DNA of 64,000 nucleotides from Tilletiopsis washingtonensis (Eukaryota; Basidiomycota; Exobasidiomycetes; Entylomatales). A model generated the notes under the pieces. That model saw only the letters and a list, made by a program, of their open reading frames with translations. It was not told the origin of the DNA and made no database searches. Numbering within the stretch: position 1 is the first letter of the stretch; every line of letters starts with the position of its first letter. Positions 55,962-64,000 of this stretch are shown in pieces. A program made the position numbers and the translations under genes. The stretch is taken from NCBI RefSeq assembly GCF_003144115.1, contig NW_020311999.1:390239-454238 (forward strand), written 5' to 3'.

Positions 55962-56379
55962 CTGTGGGAGTGAGAGGCGCCGGTCAGCACAGATTCATCA
56001 GCGGTCCTGGTGGCCGCGTCACGGAGCACAGAGAACGTCTTCGCATTGCACGGGCGGGAGAGCGCGCATCCTCGAGTCCGTGCTGTCCCGCGAGGGACAG
56101 CAACGGGACTCTCGGACGCGGCCGGCAGGGTACGTGCAGACAGGTGCCAACAGCGCTCCAGCAGAGGTTGCTGGAGGAGGGAGATACATGCATGGGGCGT
56201 GCGGAGGGTGCGGGAGCCTCGCCAGGGTGGCCTAGTATTCTACAAGAGGCCCCACCGGGGCGTGCGGGGGTGCCTCCTGCGCTGTACTAAGCCGCGCCGG
56301 CGTGGCTTCCTCACCCCCCGCAGCCTTCTGCGATGTATCTCCACCTGTCAGGCAGTGCATGCACATCCGCCGCCGCAGC
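55962..56379. other. 5' region of the arrestin-like gene and 3' region of the ADF-H gene
   Basis: Probably contains the first exon of the arrestin-like gene and its promoter, but I could not fix a start. No other gene seen. Confidence 0.45.
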
Positions 56380-58190
56380 CTAGCGCTTGCCCGCACCAGC
56401 GACCTCCCAGCGGCGAGATGCCGCAGAGGCCCACTTTTTGCGCGCATCGGCACCGCCACGCGGAGCGCCGCCCGTCGCCGGAGACGCGGGTGCCTGGGCG
56501 TCGCTGCCGTTGGCAGAGGCGTCGGCGATTACGAGCGGCACAGCGGCGTCGCTCGACTCCGGCGCGTTCTGCTGCTCCGCCTCATCTGGATGCGAAGCGG
56601 CAGCATCAGGAGCGGCGTCCAAGGTCGACTCGACACCCTGCATCGGCTCGAGAGCGCGCTGCGCCTCCTCCGCGTCGGGCGCGTCCTCATCCGTCGGCAG
56701 CGGCGCCGGCGGTAGCGGCGCGTCCACCGGGAGAGGCGGCGCGACCTCGGCGTCGGCAGCTGCCGGCTCTTCCGCGTCCTGCAGTGGCTCCAGAGCGTGC
56801 TGCGTCTCCTCGGCGCTCGGCGCAGGCTCGTCCGACGCGCTTGGCGCAGGCGGCAGAGGCGCGTCTGCGGGCAGCGGCGGCGGCACCTCGAGCACTTCTG
56901 CCGGAACCTCGGCCGCCGTGCTCTCGCTGGCGTCGAGCTCCGGCTGCGGCTCCTCCACCTGCGGTGCCGGCGGCAAGGGCGCGTCCGCTGGCAGAGGCGG
57001 CAGAGGCGTGGGTGCGGGAGCGGCGATGACCTCCGCGATCTCCTTCTCGGAAGGCGGCTTCACCTGCTCCACGGCGCCAAACGCCTCGCCGTGCTCCTCA
57101 GTCGCTTCCGGCTCGGGAGCCGCCAGCGGCGCAGACGCGACCTCGGGCTCGGCCACGGGCTCAGGAAGAGACGGCGCAGGCGCCGGCTCGTCCTTGGGCA
57201 GCGGGCTGGCCTCGGCTACAGGCGCCGCAGCCTTCTGCTCGGGCACGGCAGCAGCGACCGGCGCCTTTGCGGGCGCTACCGCAGCACGCGGCTCGGGAGA
57301 GGGCGCCTTTGGCTGAGCCGAGCCGGCGGACTTGATCGCGCCGCCGACGATGGGCGCAAAGGCGCGGCGGGCGCCGCCCACACTTGCTCCAGCGGCCTCG
57401 GAAGCGGGCGCCTGGATGCGTACCTGAGGGTTCTCTGCAGAGTGTACACGCGCGTCAGTCGCGCTCACAGCGGCAGCGAGATGCAGAGAGGCACGCACGA
57501 TAGTCGTGCTTGCGGGCGTTGCGCAGACGCGTCGGGTACGTGAAGTCGGTCGGCGACGAGCCCTGCGCACAAGCGTGGTGAGCTGCGTGCCAGGAGCGCC
57601 TCGACACCCGCGCTTACTCACGTAGACGATGTCGAGGAAGTTCCACTCGCCCAGGCCCGACTGGATGCCCTCAAGCGTCGTCGGGTAGAGGAGGCGTTGG
57701 CGCACGGGCGCGCCGGCCGGGCGGAAGGCCACGAGCAGCCACTCGTACAGACCAGCTGAGGAGCACGTGTCGAGGCGCCAGAGCACGTAGGCCGGCGTCG
57801 TCGGCGCCGCCGAGAAGATCTGGTGCGAACGACATCAGCGGCTGTTTCAGAATGCAGAGCAAGGCGTAGGTGCAACAACGCGAAGCGAGGGCGATGTCCG
57901 GCCATGCGAGGCGAGGCCGGGGTGCGGCCACACGACCGAGAGGCGCAAGAGATACCTCCGCGCTCCAAAGTCCCGATCCGCTGCCACTGCTTCGCAACAC
58001 TCACCTGCTTCAGCGTGCCATCCCACTCCTCGCGGTCCGTCTTGCCGGCGGCCGGCGGCAGCTGCGCTTCGAGCTCGAGGGCGCCGCGCGCCTGCGGCAC
58101 TACATGAAGCGCACGCGGGGGCGCTGCATCTCCCGGCAGCGACGCAGCTTCAAAGGCGGCCTTGAGCGCCGGCGAGAGGGCGGCGGCCAT
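56380..58190 (-). CDS. ADF-H (twinfilin-like) domain protein with Ala/Pro/Glu-rich tail
   Basis: Exons 58190-58005, 57819-57622, 57562-57499 and 57434-56380, 500 residues. Residues 1 to about 150 form one ADF-homology domain. MAAALSPALKAAFEAASLPG is followed by PAYVLWRLDTCSS, YEWLLVAFRPAGAPVRQRLL and YPTTLEGIQSGLGEWNF, closest to the first domain of twinfilin, then FTYPTRLRNARKHDY. ADF-H domains bind actin monomers or filament sides. Twinfilin carries two such domains and drebrin/Abp1 one plus SH3; here only one is present with no SH3. The rest is Ala/Pro/Glu-rich, with proline blocks PPLPADAPLPPAP near residues 293 and 333 and PPLPVDAPLPPAP near 381, and a basic C-terminus (KKWASAASRRWEVAGAGKR). 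The proline blocks could bind profilin or SH3 domains (inference). Confidence 0.78.
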
Positions 58191-58981
58191 GGGGCAAGGG
58201 AGTGTGGTGGATGCGAGGCGGTGAGTTGTGCGGGGTGCGCCAGCGGGCCGCTGTCCGCCGGGGAACAACGATGCTGGCTCAGACGGCGGCAGCCAGGCCG
58301 GGAGGTGTGTGCGCCGCGGCGAGGAGAGAGACGGAAGGGAGAGGAAGAGAAGAAAGAGGCGTGGTGCTGGTGATGCGGGGAGAGGGAAGGCCGGCGCGGC
58401 GGTGCTGGGCGCCACGTCGCGCACGCCCCTAGCCCAGCAGCCAGCACAAGCCGCAGGCGGCGAGGCGGAGCAGCGACCGCACAGCGGCAGGTCGCCAGAG
58501 CGCAGGCGGTGCAGCACCCCGCGACGCGCGCCGCCCCGCGCGTGCCTGGCTGCTGGCGGTGCCGTGCTGCTGGCGCGGCTGGCGGTGTGCTTCTTTCTCG
58601 CCATGACCGCCACGCCGCGTCACCGGTGCCTGGTAGGCACAAAGTGGCCGGCGAGCTATATCTGATGCAGCGAGATCTGCTCGAAAAGCGAAGAATAGCT
58701 TGCTCGCTGCTTGCCAAACGTGAAATGTCACGCTCTGAGGGAGCGGCAGCAGCCTCGGCGGGAGCAGCCACACCGGCGGAGGGCGCCACGTTCGCACGGG
58801 ACGCGCGCGGGACCCTGCTGCGCCACGTGCAACCCGCCACGACCCCGTCCCGAGGCTTCGCTCGCGGCAGTGTCAAAGGTTCATATTCGCGGACAATGAG
58901 ACGAGGCAGGAGAAGCGAGGCTGGACACAGCAGCGGGCGGGAACAAGGGAAGCGTGTGGGATGGAGCGAGCGTGAGGCAGC
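58191..58981. other. Intergenic region between ADF-H and acetyl-CoA synthetase genes
   Basis: Promoter of the ADF-H gene plus the 3' region of the synthetase gene. No gene recognised. Confidence 0.55.
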
Positions 58982-59102
58982 CTACTTCTTGGCGCCAGCG
59001 GCAAACTTCTCCTTGATCTTGTCGATGCAGCTGGGGTCGTTGAGCGACGAGAGGTCGCCGAGCTGGTCGCCCTCGCCCGACGCAATCTTGCGCAGCAGCC
59101 GC

Positions 59103-59134
<32 letters not shown>

Positions 59135-61605
59135 GTCCGTGTCCGTGAGGATGACGATGCGCTTGGGCGCGGCAAAGGGGCCGATGTGCTTGCGCACCTG
59201 CACCACGAGCTCCTTGCCGAGCGCCTCCTCGGACTCGTAGTTGAAGTTGGGCTTCAGCGTCACGTACGCGGCAATCGTCTGACCCGTCATCTCGTCGGGT
59301 ACACCCACGACGGCCGTCTCGGCGACGCCGGGGTGCTGGATGAGCGCGCTCTCCACCTCGGCCGTCGAGAGACGGTGGCCCGAGACGTTGATGACGTCGT
59401 CGACACGGCCCTTGATCCAGATGTAGCCGTCCTTGTCGCGCGCGGCGCCGTCGCCGGTGAAGTAGAAGCCCTTGTACGGCTTCATGTACGTCTCGAGGAA
59501 GCGGTCGTGGTCGTTGAAGATGGTGCGGGCCATCGCCGGCCACGGCTGGCGGAAGGCCAGCACGCCCTCGACCTCGTTGCCCTTGAGCTCCTCGCCCGAC
59601 GTCGGGTCGAGCAGCACGGGCTCGACACCCCAGAAGGGGCGCGTCGCCGAGCCCGGCTTCGTCTTGGTCGCGCCGGGCAGCGGCGTGATCATGATCGAGC
59701 CCGTCTCGCTGGGAGCGCATGTCAGCCTCAGGCTTCTCACACATCCCACACACTACTCACGTCTGCCAGTACGTGTCGACGATGGCGCACTCCTTCTTGC
59801 CGACGTTCTCGTTGTACCAGTCCCAGGCCTCCGGGTTGATCGGCTCGCCGACGGAGCCGAGCGTGCGGAGCGTGCTGAGGTCGTGGCCCTTGACGTGCTC
59901 CTCGCCCATGCGGCGCAGCAGGCGGATCGACGTCGGCGCCGTGTAGAACTGCGTGAGCTTGTGCTGCGCCACGACCTCCCAGTAGCGGCTCGCGGTCGGG
60001 TACACGGGCGTGCTCTCAAACACGAGCGTCGTGACGCCGTTCATGAGCGGGCCGTAGACGATGTACGAGTGGCCCGTGATCCAGCCGACGTCGGCCATGC
60101 AGGCGAAGCGGTCGTTCTCGTGCACGTCGAACACGTGCTTGACCGTCAGCGCCGTGCCGAGCAGGTAGCCGGCCGTCGTGTGCACGACGCCCTTCGGCTT
60201 GCCCGTCGAGCCGGACGTGTACAGGATGAAGAGCGGGTCCTCGGACGAGACGGGCGTCGGCGGGCAGTACGGGCGCTCGCGCTTGCAGATGTCGTGGAAC
60301 CACTGGTCGCGCTTCTCCGTCATGCCGACCTCCTTGTTGCCCGTGCGCTGCACGACGACGCAGTGCTCGACCTTGGGGCACTCCTTGAGCGCGGCATCGA
60401 CGATGGACTTGGTCGCAATCGTGCGGCCGCCGCGCTTGCCCTCGTCCGTCGTGATGACGACGCGCGCCTCGCAGTCGACGGTGCGGTCGCGCAGCGAGTC
60501 GGCCGAGAAGCCGGCGAAGACGACGGAGTGCACGGCGCCGATGCGCGCGCATGCCAGCAGCGCCACGACGGCCTCGGGGATCATCGGCAGGTACACGATG
60601 ACCGTGTCGCCCTTGCGCACGCCCATCTTCTTGAGCGCGTTGGCGAGCTGGCAGACCTGCGCGAGGAGCTCCTTGTATGTGATCTCCTTGGCCTGTCCGG
60701 GCTCGTCGGCCTCGTAGATGATGGCGACCTGCGGGCGAGGGGTGTGAGCATCGGCGCGCGCAAACGACGCGCAAAGGTGCTAGTCCCTCTGCCTCGCGCG
60801 CAACTCACCTTGTCGGGGTTCTTGAAGGCCCAGCGGTCGACGCAGTTGTACGAGGCGTTCAGCTGGCCCTCGGGGAACCAGGCCATGTCGCCGGCCTCGA
60901 AGCCGCCGGAGCGGACGGTCTTGAAGGGCACATCCCAAGAGATGGTCTCGTTGGCGAGCTGCGCGTGGGGTGAGGCGATCAGTTGCTGATGCTAGGTGTA
61001 GAGCAGGGCAAGCGGACAGGAGAAGCGCGCGCGCGGCAAGGAGGTGCTGCTCAGCGCGCAATTGCGCGCACGGGCCCACTGCCCGCAGCATGGACACAAA
61101 GAAGCTACATGATGAGGAAGAATGCGGGTAGGAGCACGAGCAGGTGGCAGAAGCGCGCCGGGTGGAGCGGGCAGAGCGTCATGAGACGCCGGGGTGCCGA
61201 GCGGGATGTATGCGCGCGCGGCAGTCGCGGCCAAGCCGCGCGCGCGGAGCACTCGCGGCCGGCCTTTTTGCGCGCGCGGCGCGCGTCGGTCGCCGACGCT
61301 GCCGCGGCCCAAGGCACCCATCTTCGAGCACGTCACATGCTGCTGAGAGCACACATGCGGGCGGCTCGAGACGAGGCCGAGCAGCAGGAGGACATCGCCC
61401 AGTAGCCAGCGCAGCCAGAGCAGAAGCCAGGAAGCACACAGGACCGCGCACGGCTGCTCACCTTGCCCCAGAAGCCGTCGGTGTCCTTGATCGAGGCGGC
61501 GTGGTCCTTCTCGTACGTCGCGTTGTCGACCCACGGCTTGGGCTGGCCCTTGCCGGTGATGCGCGACGGGATGTCGTAGACGGGCGAGTCGGCGTACTCT
61601 GCCAT
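58982..61605 (-). CDS. ACS1: Acetyl-CoA synthetase
   Basis: Exons 61605-61462, 60958-60809, 60728-59761 and 59708-58982, 662 residues, the family norm. AMP-forming enzyme making acetyl-CoA from acetate, ATP and CoA in cytosol and nucleus. Visible motifs: [60 protein letters not shown] (P-loop/A3), [69 protein letters not shown] and [16 protein letters not shown] with the catalytic, acetylation-regulated Lys620. Conserved FWGK joins [18 protein letters not shown] directly across the first intron, so no exon is missing in its 503 nt. The C-terminus AGAKK is not a peroxisomal signal. Confidence 0.96.
61212..61245. repeat. 11-bp GC inverted repeat inside the ACS1 first intron
   Basis: GCGCGCGCGGC (61212-61222) and GCCGCGCGCGC (61235-61245) are exact reverse complements around a 12-nt loop, so the intron RNA can form a very stable hairpin. 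Confidence 0.85.
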
Positions 61606-63177
61606 CTTGCGCGAGGTGGGGTGAGGGTGGAAGCTTGGCGGGGTGTGCGCGAGAAGTGGGTGTAGCTGGCAGCAGGTGTGTGTGTGTGAGTCGGGAGCGT
61701 GAAGATGCGCCCGGTGGTATGCAGTGGTGTGGTGGTAGTGAGGAAGCGGGTGTGTAGGCGGGAGCGGAAGTGGAGCGGGGCAGAGGCTGCTTTATGAGGC
61801 TGCCAGCGGGAGCGGCGGCGGTCGCCGACTCTCGTCGAGCTCGGCGACGGCGGCAGCAGCAGGCAGGCCACGAGCCACCGCAGCACCTCGTCTCGGGGCA
61901 GGCACGGCGCACGGACTGCGGAGGCGGCGGCACCAAGACGAAGAGCCGCAGACGCCGAGGCGCTCGGCGTGTGCCATGAGATGCTCGCTCTCCTGCACGC
62001 TGCCCGCACGCTGCAGCGCAGCACGGCGGCTGCGGCTCCGATCAGAAGAAGCGCGCGAGTGTGGGGGCGGCAGCGGCCGTGCAGCTGCACGCCAGCCGCA
62101 GCGCGTCTCGGCGGCCATCGGCGGTCGCGGTGCGGCTGGCCGGACGCCGCACGCCCGCATGCCGCAGCTCCGCCTGCCGTAGCCACGGCTTCTGCGCCCT
62201 TGAGCAGCAGCAGAGCAGGCAGGCCTTCCGCCGCGCCGAGCGCTGCAGCTGCCTCTCCGCCATCGCAGAGACATCAGAGAGCGCGGCGCTCCGGCGGCCG
62301 ATGCTGGCACGACAGACGCAGCGACGGCAGCAGCGCCGCCTCCGCGCCCTGCTGCGACCACGGCTGGCCGCTGTCTCGCTGCACCTTTGGCGCTGTGCGT
62401 TGGCGTTGGCGCATGAGCATGGAGCTCGTCTTCGCTCCTGCAGGCTGCGTCCCCACACAGTGCAGACGGCAGCGAGTCAGAGTGACGAAAGCCAAGGCGG
62501 CCAGCGCCTGCACCATGGCGCCAGACGTTGACCCGGGGGAAAGGCACGGGAGCAGTGTGCGGCGCCATGTGGAGGGCGGCCATGCCCCGCGCGGCGACCT
62601 CTGCAGCTGCCTCTTCCTCGTCTTCCCGCAGCACCGCGCACGGCATGCAGCGTCTCAGCCTCGTTTGCTGCGCTGGCGGTGCAACGGCTCGATGTGAGCT
62701 CGCTCACCGATGCGAAGGCGCGACGAGGTCGCAGCAGCGCAGATGGAAGCCTGGCCAGACGAGCTCGCGCTGGGTCGCCGGCCGTGCGCCGCGCGCGCGG
62801 CACGGCGGCCGGCGGTGGCTTGCGATGCGCGCAGGCTCCGCTCCGCCCGCCATAGCCGGCGCTGGCTGCCCCGCAGAGCAGCACGAGCGTGCGCAGGCAG
62901 CGCAACGCCCAGCAGCGCCGCCGCGGGAGACAGCACACGCCGGCTGCCGTCTGGAGCACCGCGCTCGCTCGACCCCAAGCTTCGGCGCAAGCGGCGGGCG
63001 AGACGGGCAAGCATGCCGTCCTCACGAGCACACGCGCAGCTGGGCACAGAGATGGAGCAGCCCTGTATTGTCCGCGAGGGGGCAGGTCGGCGAGGCAGCA
63101 GATGCAGGGCAGGATGCGGAAAGGGGGTATGGTCATACATGATGGTCGTTAGGAGGGGAAGGTCGTGGTAGAGCAGG
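61606..63177. other. Intergenic region upstream of ACS1
   Basis: A 1.57-kb interval with the ACS1 promoter and the 3' end of the next minus-strand gene. Frames here lack third-position bias or recognisable sequence. A short GT-rich stretch (TGTGTGTGTGTGAG, near 61676-61689) lies about 70 nt upstream of the ACS1 ATG. Confidence 0.5.
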
Positions 63178-64000
63178 TCAGACGTACGCATACGAGCGGC
63201 GGTCGCAGCGTCCGGCGCCGAGCATGCCAGAGTCCTGGCCCGCCGCACGCGAGACGGCATCGGCGACGCCACGCAGCGCCTCGTTGCTGCGGCTGCGCAC
63301 CAGCACGCTCGAGCGGCCAAGCGGCATGGTCGTCAGGCCGATGCGCGCGCCGTCCAGGTCGTCGCTGCCATCGGCCGGCGGCGCGGCTGCGTCGCAGTCG
63401 TCTTCGAGCAGCTCGACCTCCGGGTCGTCGAAGCCGGCGCCGGGCGAGCGTGGCGCATCCGTGGGCAGCGGGCGGCCGCCTTGGAAGGGCGTGAGCGAGC
63501 TGCGGGAGCGCATGATCTGCTGCGGCGGCGTGTGCGGGCGCTCATCGCGGAGGCTGCGCGCGGGCGAGGAGCCGGTGCCCGCGTCCTCGTCGAGCACACT
63601 GTCCTCGTCGTCGTCGACGTCCTGCGGCGCAGCATCGTCCTCGCCCCGTACGGGATGCGGCGACGGGATGCTCTCAAACGCAGCGGTGGCGTCGAAGGCT
63701 GCGGCGTCGAAGCCGGACGGCCGACGGCCCAAACTGCTCGCGTTCGGCGCCTCGTTGGCGCTGGCTGGCCGTGCCGCCCACGAGCGGTCGGCGCTGACGC
63801 TGCTCAGGCTGCTGTGGATCGGCGGCGTGTAGGTGGGCGCGTAGTACGCATTGGCCATGGGGTACGCAGAGCCGATGGCGTCGCTGGTCGATGGCCGGCG
63901 GGACGCCACCGAGTGGCGTGCAGCGACACCGGGCGAGATCGGCATCGCCCACGGCGGCGGCGACATGGCACTCGAGTGCGTCGAGGCGCTGGAGCCGGAG
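63178..64000 (-). CDS. Ser/Pro-rich protein, 5' partial
   Basis: The frame is open from its stop at 63178 to the right edge; an in-frame ATG at 63966 (MSPPPWAMPISPG) is preceded by sense codons, so the start may lie outside. About 270 residues visible: Ser/Pro/Ala-rich with acidic patches (DDAAPQDVDDDEDSVLDED), a basic SRSSLTPFQGG motif and a C-terminus with LGRSSVLVRSRSNEALRG and CDRRSYAYV. No domain recognised. Coding is supported by strong third-position GC. Confidence 0.6.
   Translation of the reverse strand, partial: SGSSASTHSSAMSPPPWAMPISPGVAARHSVASRRPSTSDAIGSAYPMANAYYAPTYTPPIHSSLSSVSADRSWAARPASANEAPNASSLGRRPSGFDAAAFDATAAFESIPSPHPVRGEDDAAPQDVDDDEDSVLDEDAGTGSSPARSLRDERPHTPPQQIMRSRSSLTPFQGGRPLPTDAPRSPGAGFDDPEVELLEDDCDAAAPPADGSDDLDGARIGLTTMPLGRSSVLVRSRSNEALRGVADAVSRAAGQDSGMLGAGRCDRRSYAYV

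Overview
The window is eukaryotic nuclear DNA from a GC-rich (roughly 65%) filamentous or dimorphic fungus. Most genes are split by short introns of about 50-60 nt, with GTGAGT, GTGCGT or GTACGT donors, CTGAC-like branch points and CAG or TAG acceptors. Gene content (NNP nitrate transporter, ITC1-type remodeler subunit, MIL1/TMCO4 lipase, arrestin-like trafficking protein) and intron style suggest a basidiomycete, most plausibly Ustilaginomycotina/Exobasidiomycetes. That placement is an inference. I see no tRNA, rRNA, transposon or CRISPR array. I resolve 21 protein genes, 19 of them within the window edges and one cut at each edge. The 5' exon of the arrestin-like gene is unresolved. Exon boundaries were read by eye from splice signals, reading-frame continuity and family conservation.

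Layout. 1-9.3 kb: 3' part of a glutamine-rich transcription regulator, a five-exon gene whose C-terminus is a UBE3D-type (HECT-like, E2-binding) domain on a long serine-rich N-terminus, and a serine-rich gene on the minus strand. 9.3-14.4 kb: about 5.1 kb with no convincing gene, between two divergent genes. 14.4-33.7 kb: ITC1 (WAC/DDT/WSD), a lysine-tailed orphan, a five-exon 60-residue Tudor-like gene, RCC1, MIL1 and RRP12. 33.9-40.7 kb: a Siw14/Oca-type phosphatase, an unknown protein, an NNP nitrate transporter with a TATA box and paired GATA sites upstream, and a coiled-coil gene built of eight 14-residue repeats. 41.2-50.8 kb: a HIBCH-type hydrolase and 3-ketoacyl-CoA thiolase in tandem, then UTP21 and HAS1 divergent from a 330-bp promoter. 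50.8-64 kb: a very large arrestin-like gene, a single-ADF-H proline-rich protein, acetyl-CoA synthetase with a 503-nt first intron, and a serine-rich gene cut by the window end.

How the genes relate. Three ribosome-biogenesis genes (RRP12, UTP21, HAS1) lie within about 21 kb, two of them sharing a promoter region. HIBCH, thiolase and acetyl-CoA synthetase all feed or consume acyl-CoA pools. ITC1 and RCC1 act on chromatin. Otherwise this looks like ordinary core genome. The most novel items are lineage-specific: the micro-exon Tudor-like gene, the 14-residue-repeat protein with a possible extension past its stop codon, the UBE3D fusion, the single-ADF-H protein with spaced polyproline blocks, and the 5-kb gene-free interval.
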